Of a DNA stretch of 64,000 nt, positions 43,300-55,616 are shown piece after piece; positions within the stretch are counted from its first letter, which is position 1; each line of letters opens with the position of its first letter. The position numbers were made by a program, and so were the translations under genes. The stretch is from Polyangiaceae bacterium (GTDB lineage: Bacteria; Myxococcota_A; Polyangia; Polyangiales; Polyangiaceae). Location of the stretch: NCBI GenBank assembly GCA_016719945.1, contig JADJYE010000008.1, forward strand, positions 372,001 through 436,000, read 5' to 3'. Under the pieces are notes generated by a model. It had not been told where the DNA came from. It worked only from the letters and a program-made list of their open reading frames with translations, and ran no database searches.

Positions 43300-44934
43300 T
43301 CACCGGGGCTCGTTGACGAGCCGGAACGCTGGGCTCGCGGCGATCTCCACGAGCAGTCCTTGGACGCTGTACCCGCCGTTCGCGAACGCCTCGTCGATGG
43401 CGAGCAGCGCAGGCTCTTCGCCGTCCACCTCGAGGTGGCCCATCGACTGGCGGAACAGCTGCCGCGCCATGCAGATGGGCGCGTCATCGTGCTCGCGGAG
43501 GATCTGGGCGACGCCGCTCAGCCCCTCGAACTCGCCGAAGCCGTTCACCTGGCCCGTGAGATCGATCGGCAGCCCCTGATCGGTCTCGCGGACCTGACCG
43601 ACCGCGTCGAAGCTCTCGAGCGCGAGCCCGATCGGATCGGTCTGCGCGTGGCAGGATTTGCAGCCGTCTTGCTCCATGTGGATTTCGAGGCGCTGGCGCA
43701 TCGTCTTCGGCTGCCCGTCGTCTGGCGGGAACGTCGGGTTCACGTCCTCGGGCGGGGGAGGCACGGGGTCACACAGCAGCGTGGTCAGCACGAAGAGCCC
43801 GCGCTTCGTCGGCGAGGTCATGCCCGGGTGCGCGAGCTTGGCGAGCAGGCTCGGCTTGGAGAGCAGACCGACCCGGCCGTCGATGCTGATCTTCTGGAAC
43901 GCCTCGCCGGTGAGGCTGAGCCCGTAGAGCCAAGCGTTGTCTTGGTTGACGAAGGTGAAGTCGGCGTCGAAGATCTCCCGCGCGTCGGCGTTGCGGGTCC
44001 ACACGATGTCGTCGAGGAACAGCAGCGTCTCCTCGGCGATCGCGGCGCGCGTCGCGTCGGTGAAGAACGGGTAGGTCTCCGGGTCCTTCTGGATCTGCAT
44101 GATCGTGCGGAGGTTGAAGATCTCCGAGTAGAAGGTGCGCAGCGCCGCCCTGGCCTCCGGCAGCTCGAGCAGCTCCGCCGCGACGGCGCGCACGCCCTGC
44201 TCGTCGTCGAGCTCCCCAGCGTCGGCGCGGTCGAGCAGCTGAAGGTCGGGGGTGCGGCCGAGCAGAAAGAACGAGAGGCGCGACGCGATCTCGCTCGGGC
44301 GGAGCTTGCGGTGCGTGGGCTGCTCGTCGTTCGCGTCGCCGATCTCCACCTGGTAGAGAAAATCGGGCGACTGCACGATCGCGCTCACCATCGCGGCGAC
44401 CCCTTGCTCGGGCTCCTCGTACTCGGCGGCCGCGAGCAGCGCGACCGCGACCAAGCCCTCGATCTCCTCGGTCTCGAGGTGCCGGCGCCAGGCGAGGCGC
44501 CCGAGTCGCTCGGCGATCTGGGAGAAGCAGCCCTCGTCTGCGACGCCGCTCGGCGTGCAGCTCATGACCCGCTGGCGCGCCGTCGGGTCCGAGAGCGACA
44601 GCTCGCCCAGCCGGCGCGACGTGAGCTCGTACAGCTCGACCGCCTGCGGCGAGACGGCGTGCTCGACCGCGCCGATCGCGTCGAGGCCGAGCGCCGAGGT
44701 GTCTTGGGGGATCTCCAGCTCGGAGAGCACCCCGTCCCCGAAGATCAGCCGGACGCTCGCCTCGTACTGCTTGGCGGTGAGCTTGCGGAGCCCGCCGGGC
44801 GCAGGCGTGATCTGCTCCTCGACGGGAGGCTCGGGCTCGGGTCTGGGGCGGGTCTCGGTGTCGTCGCCGCACGCGGCGAGGGCCAGGAGGCAGACAGCGG
44901 CTATCGAGCGCAGCGGGACGCGGTGCTGAGGCAT
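43300..44934 (-). CDS. DUF1592/DUF1588-type lipoprotein with haem-like CxxCH
   Basis: A 544-residue lipoprotein (LLALAACGDD). Domains in order: DUF1587-like (KLTAKQYEASVRLIFGDGV), DUF1595 (about 120-190), DUF1592 (about 200-330; SAIVQSPDFLYQVEIGD), DUF1588 (about 345-440, with CKSCHAQTDPIGLALESFD, a CxxCH haem-c motif) and DUF1585 (about 455-530). This is the standard modular order except that a cytochrome c domain often added at the N-terminus is missing. These proteins are predicted periplasmic redox proteins and always pair with DUF1552. ATG 44934 begins the signal peptide. First gene of the operon. Confidence 0.9.
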   Translation of the reverse strand: MPQHRVPLRSIAAVCLLALAACGDDTETRPRPEPEPPVEEQITPAPGGLRKLTAKQYEASVRLIFGDGVLSELEIPQDTSALGLDAIGAVEHAVSPQAVELYELTSRRLGELSLSDPTARQRVMSCTPSGVADEGCFSQIAERLGRLAWRRHLETEEIEGLVAVALLAAAEYEEPEQGVAAMVSAIVQSPDFLYQVEIGDANDEQPTHRKLRPSEIASRLSFFLLGRTPDLQLLDRADAGELDDEQGVRAVAAELLELPEARAALRTFYSEIFNLRTIMQIQKDPETYPFFTDATRAAIAEETLLFLDDIVWTRNADAREIFDADFTFVNQDNAWLYGLSLTGEAFQKISIDGRVGLLSKPSLLAKLAHPGMTSPTKRGLFVLTTLLCDPVPPPPEDVNPTFPPDDGQPKTMRQRLEIHMEQDGCKSCHAQTDPIGLALESFDAVGQVRETDQGLPIDLTGQVNGFGEFEGLSGVAQILREHDDAPICMARQLFRQSMGHLEVDGEEPALLAIDEAFANGGYSVQGLLVEIAASPAFRLVNEPR

Positions 44935-45117
44935 GAGGCGCGAACCTTCGTGGTGCCCAGGGGGCGCTTCGTTCACTCGGGGTGGGTCGAGATACGGCGG
45001 GGTGGCAGGGATGTTTCCTCGGTTGCAACCCATATGCCCGGCGCTGGCCCGCTTGATCACGGCGGAGACGCGCGAGGCGCGTGCCTTCGTGTGCCAGCCG
45101 CCCGACAAAAGGCTAAC

Positions 45118-45142
45118 AGCCGCCGCCCCCAGGGCGCCGGCT
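45118..45142 (-). terminator. Terminator after prkA
   Basis: AGCCGCCGCCC (45118-45128), CCA, GGGCGCCGGCT (45132-45142), one mismatch in 11 pairs. Read leftward it is followed by GTTAGCCTTTTGTC, a T-rich stretch, so it looks like an intrinsic terminator for the prkA transcript. Confidence 0.6.
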
Positions 45143-45186
45143 GCTAGCTCAAAGAAGATCCGAGGCGTCGACTGGGACGCGACGCG

Positions 45187-47244
<2,058 letters not shown>

Positions 47245-47414
47245 CCGCCTATCCTCTTTTGTGGTTCCGCTTCGGGCCGTGAGTGCGAGGGCAGCGTAGC
47301 AAAAGAAGCTCGAACGGGGGCGCTTCGATACTCGGCCCTGGCGCCCGTTGGAATACGGCCTAAGGTTGAGTCGTCCATCGTTCGCCGCGCGGGGCTCCCG
47401 CGAAAGAAGGACCC

Positions 47415-48344
47415 ATGTCGAAGATCTTCGCCTGGCTGTCGTCCGCATTCGTGCTGCTGTTCTTCACGTCGATCGCCAGCGCGACGACCAAGTCGTTCAC
47501 CGCGGCGTCGGCGTCGTTGCCGTCGGACGTCGAGGTGCTCGCGACGAGCAACCTGAAGAGCGTGCGCAGCACGGAGACCTTCAAGACCGTCTTCCCCGAG
47601 CTGATGAAGCTCGGCGGAGGCGTAGGGGCCGCCGTCGACACGGTCAAGAAGGAGTGCGGCATCGATCCGGTGAAGGCGTTCGATGACGCGACCATCGGGC
47701 TCGACAAGAAGGACAAGGGCGCGGTCTTCTTCGCGCTCTCCGGGGTCAGCGAGCAGAAGCTGCTCGACTGCGTGGCCAAGGTCGCGAAGGCCGAGAACAA
47801 GTCCACGGTCAGCACGAAGAAGTCGGGCGCCATCACCGAGGTGAAGAACGACAAGTCGGGCCAGACCGTGTTCTACGCCTGGCTGCCGGGCGACGTGCTC
47901 GTCGTGGCGACCGAGCCCGACGACAAGCCGCTGCTCGAGCGCATGCTGGGCGGAAAGGGTGGCCTGTCGAAGTCGCCGGTCGCCGGCCGGCTCTCCAAGA
48001 TGGATCCGGGCGCGGCGCTCTCGGTCGCGTTCGCGAAGCAGCTGCCGGTCGAGAAGATGACGGTCAAGGGCGCGAACGTGAACGTCGCGGCGAGCGGCGG
48101 GAACGTGACGGCCACGACCGTCCTCGAGATGGCGAGCAAGAAGGAGGCGGAGCAGATCGTGACGATCGCGACGATGGCGGCGGCGATCGCGAAGCCGAAG
48201 GGGGCGCCCAAGGAGCTCGAGCGGCTCCTCAAGTCCATCAACGCGAGCTCGAGCGGGGCGGACGCGACGATCACCGCGCAGAGCACCGAGAAGGAGCTCG
48301 CGGTCGTGCTCGGCTGGGCCCTGAAAGAGGCCCTGAGGTTCTGA
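47415..48344 (+). CDS. Exported protein of unknown function
   Basis: A 309-residue protein with a signal peptide (LLFFTSIASATTKS). The mature part alternates strands and helices (VEVLATSNLKSVRSTETFKT, GAVFFALSGVSEQKLLDCVA, TVFYAWLPGDVLVVATEPDD) and looks like a two-domain fold of about 125 residues each, with the second half containing repeated Lys/Ala-rich helices. One Cys pair (ECGID, LDCVA) may be a disulfide. Myxobacteria have many such proteins; no family is recognised. ATG 47415 has AAGGA upstream. The stop is four bases from the convergent M15-like gene. Confidence 0.78.
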   Translation: MSKIFAWLSSAFVLLFFTSIASATTKSFTAASASLPSDVEVLATSNLKSVRSTETFKTVFPELMKLGGGVGAAVDTVKKECGIDPVKAFDDATIGLDKKDKGAVFFALSGVSEQKLLDCVAKVAKAENKSTVSTKKSGAITEVKNDKSGQTVFYAWLPGDVLVVATEPDDKPLLERMLGGKGGLSKSPVAGRLSKMDPGAALSVAFAKQLPVEKMTVKGANVNVAASGGNVTATTVLEMASKKEAEQIVTIATMAAAIAKPKGAPKELERLLKSINASSSGADATITAQSTEKELAVVLGWALKEALRF

Positions 48345-48347
48345 GGG

Positions 48348-49514
48348 CTACGGCTTCGCCGGGCGCACGAGCTTGCCGCCCTGAACGAGCCCGGGGTAGT
48401 CGCTGAGGTACTTCGCGGGCTCGCCGGGCTCGGAGCCGTCGATGAAGAACGACTCGCCCGGCCCGGCGCGCCGCACATCGATGTGCACGAAGCGGTGCTT
48501 CGGGTAAAAGCCGCAGCCGATCCCCTTGAGCTTCGTGCACGCCCTGAACAGCTCCTCGTTGTCGACGCGGTGCACGGTGATGTCGAGCGCGCGCCCGTCG
48601 GCGTGCAGGCTCTTGTGGCCCGAGCCGTCGTTCACCTCGGCGCTCGGACGGTACCCGCTGTAGAGGATGATCGGCTTGCGCGGGAAGGCGTCGGCGAGCT
48701 GCTGCAGCGCCCAGACCAAGCGCGGGTGGGTCATGCGGACGCCGGCGGTCCACTCCCGTCGAGCGCTCCACGCGTCGGGCGCCGGCTCGTCGGGCAGGAG
48801 GTCACCAGGGCGGGCGACCTCCGGCGGGCGCGCCAAGATCGAGAGGCGGTCGAGCGCCTCGGGCGCGACGGAGCCGTCGCAACGGACGAGGTCGAAGCGA
48901 TCGCTCTCGCCGCCGGAGCGCATGATCTGGACGGGCTTGCGCCGGCACCTCCAGTCGACGACCGGCTTGAGCGGCGGGAGGCGGAAGACCCCGGCGAAGC
49001 CGTCCGTCGTGAGGCCGAAGCCCGTGGAGTCGAACGCGGGTGAGATGCCGAAGTCGTAGCGGCTCATGAACGCGCGCTGGCTCAGCAGCGACAGCTCGGG
49101 CCCGAGGGAGGCGTGGTCGTCGCTGCCGAGATCGAAGATCTCGCTGGCCAGCCAGGCGTCGCGAGCGGCCGGTGGAGAGAGGATGGATGCTTGGGCGTCG
49201 ATCGCAGCGGTGGGCGCCCACGACAAGGCGTGCGCTGGCTCGCGGACCCACCGGCCGTAGGGCCCCGAGGTGTAGAGGCGCACGGGCCCGAGCCGGTCGT
49301 TTCCGGCGTCGCGCAGCGGCTGCAGCAGATCGATGGCGTGCGTCGTGCGAGGGCGATCGAGGCGGAACTCGATCTCCCGGGGCGGCTGCTCGAGGAGCAT
49401 CTGCGCGGAGGCGGGGCCTCCCGCGGCGAACGCCAGCGCGAGCGCGGTCGCGACCGCGACGCGCCGTCGCCTCGGCGGCGAGCGGCGGCGGGGGGCTTCG
49501 GCGGCGGGGGACAT
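48348..49514 (-). CDS. Exported M15-like peptidase (VanY/YcbK-type fold)
   Basis: A 388-residue exported protein. After a basic n-region (RRRSPPRRRR) the signal ends near PASAQ. The N-terminal 240 residues are unassigned. The C-terminal part has the M15/DUF882-type zinc pattern: ILYSGYRPSAEVNDGSGHKS, then LHADGRALDITVH and HRFVHIDVRR, giving His, Asp and His ligands. It should cleave peptidoglycan cross-bridges or act on another D-amino-acid peptide. It follows tsaC by 45 bases on the same strand. Specificity is not known. Confidence 0.82.
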   Translation of the reverse strand: MSPAAEAPRRRSPPRRRRVAVATALALAFAAGGPASAQMLLEQPPREIEFRLDRPRTTHAIDLLQPLRDAGNDRLGPVRLYTSGPYGRWVREPAHALSWAPTAAIDAQASILSPPAARDAWLASEIFDLGSDDHASLGPELSLLSQRAFMSRYDFGISPAFDSTGFGLTTDGFAGVFRLPPLKPVVDWRCRRKPVQIMRSGGESDRFDLVRCDGSVAPEALDRLSILARPPEVARPGDLLPDEPAPDAWSARREWTAGVRMTHPRLVWALQQLADAFPRKPIILYSGYRPSAEVNDGSGHKSLHADGRALDITVHRVDNEELFRACTKLKGIGCGFYPKHRFVHIDVRRAGPGESFFIDGSEPGEPAKYLSDYPGLVQGGKLVRPAKP

Positions 49515-49559
49515 CGAGATCGCGCCAACGATGAAGGAGGACGAGGCCAGAGGGAAGGC

Positions 49560-50522
49560 CTAACGCGCCGAGGCCCTGCGCAGCCGGTCGTTGACCGCCG
49601 CCCACTCGGGCGTGACGGGAGGCTCTTGAACGACGATCCGGTCGACGCCGGCGTCCTCGAGCGCGTGTAACGAGGCGTACAGCAGCGCCGCGTAGGCGGC
49701 CGGCTCGGCCGGCGAGAAGCGGACGGCAGCGGCGTCACTCGGGGCGATCGCGCCCTCGAGCAGCAGATAGCCCGCGCCCGACCCGAACGCCGCCGCGCTC
49801 GGCAGCGCCGTGAGCAGCAGCGGAACGCGCGGAGCGTAATGGCGAGCCATGGCGCCGGGGGCGCGCATGGGGGCGCCCTCCACCTCGACGCGATCTGCGG
49901 CGTCGCGCGCGCCGCCCGCGACGCGCGCGATCTCCTCTCGCGAGACCGAGCCTCGCCGCAGCACGACAGCCAGCGAGCTCGTGACATCCACGATGGTCGA
50001 CTCGATCCCGAACCCCGTGGGGCCCGCGTCGAGCACGAGCACACCGCCGCCGAGGCTCTTCTCCACGTGCTCGGCGGTCGTCGGCGAGATGGCCGTGGAG
50101 CGGTTCGCGCTGGGCGCTGCGACCGGGACGCCCGCAGCCAGGAGCAGCGCGCGCGCCACGGGGTGCGCGGGCACGCGGAGCGCGACGGTGGCGCCGCCCG
50201 CCCTGGCGACGGCAGACACCGCGCCGGGCTTCGCCCTCACCACGAGGGTCAGCGGACCGGGCCAGAAGGCCTGGGCGAGCGACCGCGCCGCGTCGCTCGG
50301 CGAGTCGACCAGCGCGAAGGCTGCCTCCGCGGACGCGACGTGGACGATGGTCGGGTTGTCGGCGGGCCGCCCCTTCAGCGCGAAGATCCGGCCCACGGCA
50401 GCGTCGTCGTCCGCGCGGGCGCCGAGCCCGTACACGGTCTCGGTGGGGAACGCGACGAGCCCACCGGCGCGCAACAGCTCTGCTGCGCGCTCGATGGCGG
50501 CGGGATCAGTCGGTAGGCGCAT
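49560..50522 (-). CDS. tsaC: Threonylcarbamoyl-AMP synthase (TsaC/Sua5)
   Basis: Makes threonylcarbamoyl-AMP from Thr, bicarbonate and ATP, the first step of t6A37 in tRNAs that read ANN codons. In 320 residues the YrdC domain (1-about 200) shows FPTETVYGLGARADDD, KGRPADNPTIVHV, PSANRSTAISPTTAEHV and IESTIVD. The C-terminal Sua5 domain (about 225-320) carries APGAMARHYAPR, so this is the longer Sua5 form. Its start overlaps the 3' end of the lipoprotein gene at 50506 by 17 bases, so the two are coupled. Confidence 0.94.
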   Translation of the reverse strand: MRLPTDPAAIERAAELLRAGGLVAFPTETVYGLGARADDDAAVGRIFALKGRPADNPTIVHVASAEAAFALVDSPSDAARSLAQAFWPGPLTLVVRAKPGAVSAVARAGGATVALRVPAHPVARALLLAAGVPVAAPSANRSTAISPTTAEHVEKSLGGGVLVLDAGPTGFGIESTIVDVTSSLAVVLRRGSVSREEIARVAGGARDAADRVEVEGAPMRAPGAMARHYAPRVPLLLTALPSAAAFGSGAGYLLLEGAIAPSDAAAVRFSPAEPAAYAALLYASLHALEDAGVDRIVVQEPPVTPEWAAVNDRLRRASAR

Positions 50523-51714
50523 GACGAGCCGCCGTTATACAGGCGCTCGCATCGGGCGCGACGTCGTCCTTCTTGGGTCGAGCGACGACGGTGAGGAAGC
50601 TCACGCGATCCGGCTCGATCTCGATCTCGGCGCCCTCTCCGCGGAGCCTCTGGTTGTTGAAGGTCACCGTGTAGCGCCCCGCCGGCAGCGTGGCGGCGAA
50701 GTGGGAGTCCTCGCCGCTCGTGTCCACGTCGCAGACCTCGACCCGCGCGCCGTCGGCCCCCACGAACGCGAGGTCGCCGCGGGACGGGAAGCCCGCGCCC
50801 CCGCGCGGGGCGACGCGGACCTCGACGTCCCCGATCCGCCGCCCCTCGGACTTCGCGACAGCGACCGCCAAGGCGCCGGTGTCCGACCGCTCGAGCGGGG
50901 CGACCATGCGCGTGATCACCACGGCGTCGCCCGCCCCGGGGGCGCTGTCGGCGTCGACGATCAGCCGCGGCCCGCGGGCGGCGGCGGTGACGCGCGCCCC
51001 CTCGAACAGCGGGCGCAGGAGGTAAGCGCCGTCGCCGCCCAGCGACGCGCCGAAGCCGCTGCCGCTGTCGACGATGGGGCCCGCTGCCCCCTTCGCGTAG
51101 AGGCGCTCGTCGAGCAGCCCGCTGCCCACGTTCGAGGTGTCGAGGTTGCCCTGCTCCAGCTTGATGTGGGTGTGCACGACGATCGCCTCGACGCCCGGCG
51201 CGGCGTCGTAGCGCGTCGAGACCGTGAAGCGAGTGCCGTCGATCGCGGACCGATCGAGCGTGCCGGACACCTCGACGTACGCCGCCTGCGTCGCGTCGTC
51301 GAACCCCGTCTTCAGCGTGTCGTAGACGATGGGCGCGCCGAGGACGTCCAGGTCGATGCGGTCGAGCCCGTCCATGCTGGCGGGCTTGCGCGCGAGATCG
51401 ACGAGCCGGCCGCCGCGCTCGCTCCCGTCCACGTCGGTGATCGCGGCGAGGACGTGCCCGTTCTCCAGGACGTAGTCCCCGACGCGCGCGCCGCGCGCTT
51501 TGCCTTCGGGCAGCTGGCCCGGGAGCAGCGCCCGCCGCACCTGCCCAGGGACCAGCTGCTTGTCGAACGTCCCGATGTAGCCCATCTTCATCGCCAGGAG
51601 GAAGCGGTCCTCCGCGCCGGGCGCGACCTCGATCATCCCCTGTTGTCGAGGCGCTGAGCAGCCCGACAACCACGACGACAGCGCGGCGATGACAAAGAGA
51701 CGCAGGCGAGTCAC
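50506..51714 (-). CDS. Lipoprotein of unknown function
   Basis: A 402-residue lipoprotein (ALSSWLSGCSAP, Cys about residue 19). The mature part is strand-rich, with RLVDLARKPASMDGLDRIDL, then a repeated beta pattern around VHTHIKLEQGNLDTSNVGSG, and near the C-terminus a beta-sandwich end that resembles a carboxypeptidase-regulatory or SpaA-like module (ATLPAGRYTVTFNNQRLRGE). GTG 51714 begins the signal. I do not recognise a catalytic motif. It is coupled to tsaC by overlap, though the two proteins are unlikely to work together. Confidence 0.75.
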   Translation of the reverse strand: MTRLRLFVIAALSSWLSGCSAPRQQGMIEVAPGAEDRFLLAMKMGYIGTFDKQLVPGQVRRALLPGQLPEGKARGARVGDYVLENGHVLAAITDVDGSERGGRLVDLARKPASMDGLDRIDLDVLGAPIVYDTLKTGFDDATQAAYVEVSGTLDRSAIDGTRFTVSTRYDAAPGVEAIVVHTHIKLEQGNLDTSNVGSGLLDERLYAKGAAGPIVDSGSGFGASLGGDGAYLLRPLFEGARVTAAARGPRLIVDADSAPGAGDAVVITRMVAPLERSDTGALAVAVAKSEGRRIGDVEVRVAPRGGAGFPSRGDLAFVGADGARVEVCDVDTSGEDSHFAATLPAGRYTVTFNNQRLRGEGAEIEIEPDRVSFLTVVARPKKDDVAPDASACITAARHAPTD

Positions 51715-51809
51715 GGAGGTGAGACTCCCTGCGGGCGTCGAGCTTGGATGGGTCTGGGCACCGGGCTGCTCCCCGTAGCCTAGCCGCCCCATGTAGCATC
51801 GGCCGCAAG

Positions 51810-52379
51810 ATGACGACCCTCCAAGAGGACGCGTTGCCCCCCGGCCTGCTCGAAGAGCGCGGCGAGGCGCGCCTGCACCTCGGCGGCACGGAGCGCAAGG
51901 CGGGCTGGAAGAACCTGAACGCGCAGCCGTCGGCGAGCGTCGACTTCGTGGGAGACATCCGCGATCTCACCCAGTTCGGGGACGCCTCTCAGGACATGGT
52001 CTACGCGTCGCACGTCCTCGAGCACCTCGGCTACCAGAAGGACCTACCGCACGCCCTCGCCGAGATCGTGCGCGTGCTCAAGCCCGAGGGTCGCTTCTTC
52101 GTCAGCGTGCCCGACCTCGCGGTCATGTGCCGGCTCTTCGCCGACCGCGGGGCCACGAACAAGCTGCGGATCGCCGTGATGCGGATGATGTTCGGGGGAC
52201 AGATCGACCCCTATGATTTCCACTTCGTCGGCTTGTGGGACGAGTACCTCGCGTTCCTGCTGTTCAAGGCGGGCTTCTCTGCCGTCTACCGGGTCAAGAG
52301 CTTCGGCTTGTTCGACGACACCAGCGAGCTCACGTTCGACGACGTGGCGATCAGCCTCAACATGGTGGCCGTCAAGTAG
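51810..52379 (+). CDS. SAM-dependent methyltransferase-like protein
   Basis: A 189-residue class I methyltransferase fold with LHLGGTERKAGWKNLNAQPS in place of the usual LHLGCG...GWxNVD opening, then DMVYASHVLEHLGYQKDLPH and EIVRVLKPEGRFFVSVPDLA. The VLEH and VLKPGG-type blocks are typical of type-11 methyltransferases found in sugar or lipid biosynthesis. The Gly-rich SAM loop is reduced (GGT rather than GCGxG), so SAM binding is less certain. It has TAGCAT ten bases before the ATG. The stop is three bases from the end of the FtsH-centred operon coming the other way. Confidence 0.82.
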   Translation: MTTLQEDALPPGLLEERGEARLHLGGTERKAGWKNLNAQPSASVDFVGDIRDLTQFGDASQDMVYASHVLEHLGYQKDLPHALAEIVRVLKPEGRFFVSVPDLAVMCRLFADRGATNKLRIAVMRMMFGGQIDPYDFHFVGLWDEYLAFLLFKAGFSAVYRVKSFGLFDDTSELTFDDVAISLNMVAVK

Positions 52380-52381
52380 GG

Positions 52382-55300
52382 TCAGCCCTCGGCGCCGAAC
52401 ACCAGCGCCCGGACCGACTGCTCGTCATCGTCGGCCATCGAACGCGCCAGGGACGCGCGGTCGCCCCGGCGCGGCGTCAGCGCCCACGCCACGCAGTCGG
52501 CGAGCTCGACCGCCGAGAGGCACAGGTGGGAGTTCGTGTTGTAGCTATCGGTCATCCGCCGCCACAACGCGGCGACGCGCCTGACGACCTCGAGCATTCC
52601 CAGGGCAGACGCGCACGCGGCGACGCCTCGCGCGAGCTGCAGGCGATCGGACGGTGACAGCTCGCCGGTCTCGAGCAGCGCCACGTCGGCGTCGAGCTCG
52701 AGGGCGCCGTCCACCGCGCCGATCTCGGCGAGCCCCTTGAGCAGGACGAGCCGCGCGACCCGGGTCGGCGTGTCGCGCGCGGCGCCAAGGATGCTGCCGA
52801 TGCGGCGATAGAGCCGCTCGAGCTCGGCCCGCGACGGCCCGCGGCGCAGCTCCCCCGCCCCGCGCACCACGTGCGGCACGACCGACGCGACCTGTGAGAT
52901 CGGCAGCTCGGCGACCTCCGAGGTCAGCTGCCCCACCAGGAGCGCCGCGAGGTCGTGGCGCCTGAGCCGCTCCGCGAGCGCGACGATCGACGACACGGCG
53001 CGCACGCGGTCGAGCGGCTCGAGGGTCAGGGCCACCCGGACCACGCCCTCGAGCCTCGGGCCCGAGACGCTCCGCGGCGCGTACGCGAGCGCGGCCGTCC
53101 AGGCGGCGAGCCGCTCCCTGCGGGGAGAAGGATCGGCCTCGCGCTCGCACAGCACCGCGACCTCATCGAGGATCGCCGCGGCGTCGCTCGGCAGCGGCGC
53201 GTGCGCGACCCGGGTGACCCACTCGGCCGCGCCGCCGGGCTCGGCCTGCCCGAAGCTGCGGAACGGATCGAGATCCGGCTCGGGCTCCAGGAGCTTCGAA
53301 GCCTGTCGAACGCGATCGACCTTGTAGCGCTCGAGCCTCCCGAGGCGCTGGATCGCGGCGATGGTCTCCGGGGGAAGCGGCGCTCCCTCCACCTCCTGCT
53401 CGAGCGCCTGCTGGACCCTCGCCGCGAACGACCGCGACAGCACGTCGTGGACAGGGTCGGCCGAGGGCAGGACCGAGAGCGCCGACTCGAGCAGCGACCG
53501 AGCGCGCGGAGCGTCCCCCGCGCGACCGATCGCGCACGCGAAGACCAGGCGGACGTACGCGAGCGTCGCCTCGGGGCTGCCCTCGAGCAGGCCCTTCACG
53601 CGAGGCGTCGACTCGAAATGCGCCAGGCCCTCGCCGAGCAGGCGCACCCGCTCCGCGGCCCGCGGGTCCGAGAGCGCTCGTACGGCGCGAGGAAGATCGC
53701 GGCCCAAGGACAGCCCGCGCTCGAGGCGCGCGAGCGCTCGGTCGCGACCGCGGGCCAAGAGGAGCGGGTCACCCCCACACAGGTCTGCCAGCGCCGAGCG
53801 CGCGAGCCACGCGCTCCTCACGTCGAGGCGCGCATCAGCCTCGTCGATCAGCGACGCCGCCGCCGACAGCGCCCCGCTGGGGGCCAGAGGGGCCCCCTCG
53901 CCGGTGGCGAGCAGGAGCGCGACGAGCAGCTCCGGGTCGCACGGCCCCCGCTCGTCGCGCGCGAGCGCCAACGGCCACGCCTGCGAGCCGCGCAGGCCGC
54001 GAGCGGCGAGCGCCATCGCCAGCAGCGCGCGGCGGGCCGCGCTCCCGACGGCCGGGGAGGTCGCTGCGCGCGCGAACGTGATGCGCGCCTCGACAGCAAG
54101 CCCAGCGGCCGCGTAGGCCTCGCCGAGCTCGAGCCAGGCGCTGTCTCGCGACGGCGCGGCGAGCGGCTCATCCGAGCCTCCGATCGCTTGTTCTGCGGCG
54201 AGGAGCCGCGCGTCCAGCTCGGTGCGCGGAGTGGGGAGCTTCACGATCCGGGCTTGGGGCGGCGCGGCCGGCCGAGCGGGGCGCGCGGCCGGCTCGGGCC
54301 GCTCGACCAGCGGCGCCGGCGAGCGCGCGGGGGCGCGCGCGGACTGAGGCTTCGGACGAGCTTCGGGCTTTCGCGCTTCGCGCGGCTCTTCAGCGGCGCG
54401 TGGGAGATCACTGACGACGAAGGCCTCGGGCTCGAAGCTCACGTTCCGGACCCACGGCTCCAGGTCGGCCTTGCTCGCGGCGATCTCGGTCCAGTCCGAC
54501 AGCGGGTTGAAGCCGGAGATCGGCGCCGACTCGACGACGACCCGCCCTCCTCGCTCGGTCAGCCAGCGGACGCGATCGTCCGGTCCGCCGATCGCGAGTC
54601 GCAGCCGGTGCGGCGCGACGGGGGGATGAATCCACGCGCCCGACCGGCACGTAGACGTCGCCGAGCTCGGGGAGCGGCGCGTAAGGCTCTCCTTCGATCA
54701 CCAGCGGGGGCGGCGCCCCCGGCAGCGAGCGCAGGACCACGGTCGGGGCGGCGGGCTCACCCGAGACGAGGAAGCCGATCCCTGTCAAGACGTGCTCGCT
54801 CGCGCTCTCGGCGAGCCGGTCGAGCGCCCGCGCGCCATCGCTTCGCAAGACCCAGAGCTGGGGGGCTCGCTCGCGCACGCCTCGAATCAGTCGGAGCGGC
54901 ACGACGAGCTTGCTCGACGGTGGGGCAGGCGCCACCACGGGAGCGCGCTCCACCTCGAGCTCGAGCTGCGCTTGCGCGTCACCGAACGCCGAGCGCGCGG
55001 CCACCTCGACGGTCCCTTCGCGATCGACGAGCACCACCTGGCCGTCGGGCGCGCGGAGCGCGGAGAGGTCCGGGTGTGACCATCCGAGCTCCAGCCACAC
55101 GTCGTCCCGGCGCGGGTCCACGCGGGCGAAGACCGAGGTGTCCCCGAGTCGCTCGAGCGCGCGCTCGACGTGGTAGCAGGACGCTCCCGCCGCGACGAGC
55201 AGCATCCCCTCGCCTCGAGCCGACGTGAACGAGGCGAGCTCGAGCCGCTCGGCGCCGAGCCCGAGCAAGGTGGCCGCGAGCTCGAGCCCCGACGACGCCG

Positions 55301-55616
55301 AGCCGACCCGAAAGAGCACCACCTCCAGAGCGGGCGGGTCCTTGGCGCGCGTCGGCCGCACGATCGCGAGCCAGAACGGTGCTTCCCGCGCGGCGTCGGG
55401 CCGAGGGCGCGGCGCCCTCTGGGCCCCCGCCTGGATCAGCGCAGCGCGGATCCCGCCGGTGACGTCGGTCGCGTCGATCACGACCGCGGCGTCCGGGCCG
55501 AGCTCGCTCGGCGCGCGGGCGAATCGGATCGGCCGGCGCGCGACGGCGCTGGGGACCAGCCCCGCCTTGATCGCGACCGCGAGCGCCGCCTCGCTGCCGA
55601 ACCGCAGGCCGTCCAT
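52382..55616 (-). pseudogene. Large partner protein of the FtsH-centred operon, broken by one extra base
   Basis: From ATG 55616 (MDGLRFGSEAALAVAIKAGL) the first frame runs through VIDATDVTGGIRAAL and VYVPVGRV, then is lost near 54620-54633. A C is doubled at 54632-54633, and there is also a six-G run at 54621-54626. Skipping one base gives IHPPVAPHRLRLAIGGPDDR (or DSSPVAPHRL), NPLSDWTEIAAS and on into a long frame to 52382. So this is one protein of about 1077 residues: about 330 residues of mixed alpha/beta, a Pro/Ala linker, then about 650 residues of TPR-like helices (LELGEAYAAAGLAVEARITF). As written it yields 54408-55616 and 52382-54442. It resembles none of my remembered enzyme families; I read it as an accessory domain protein of an FtsH ternary system. 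Confidence 0.7.
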
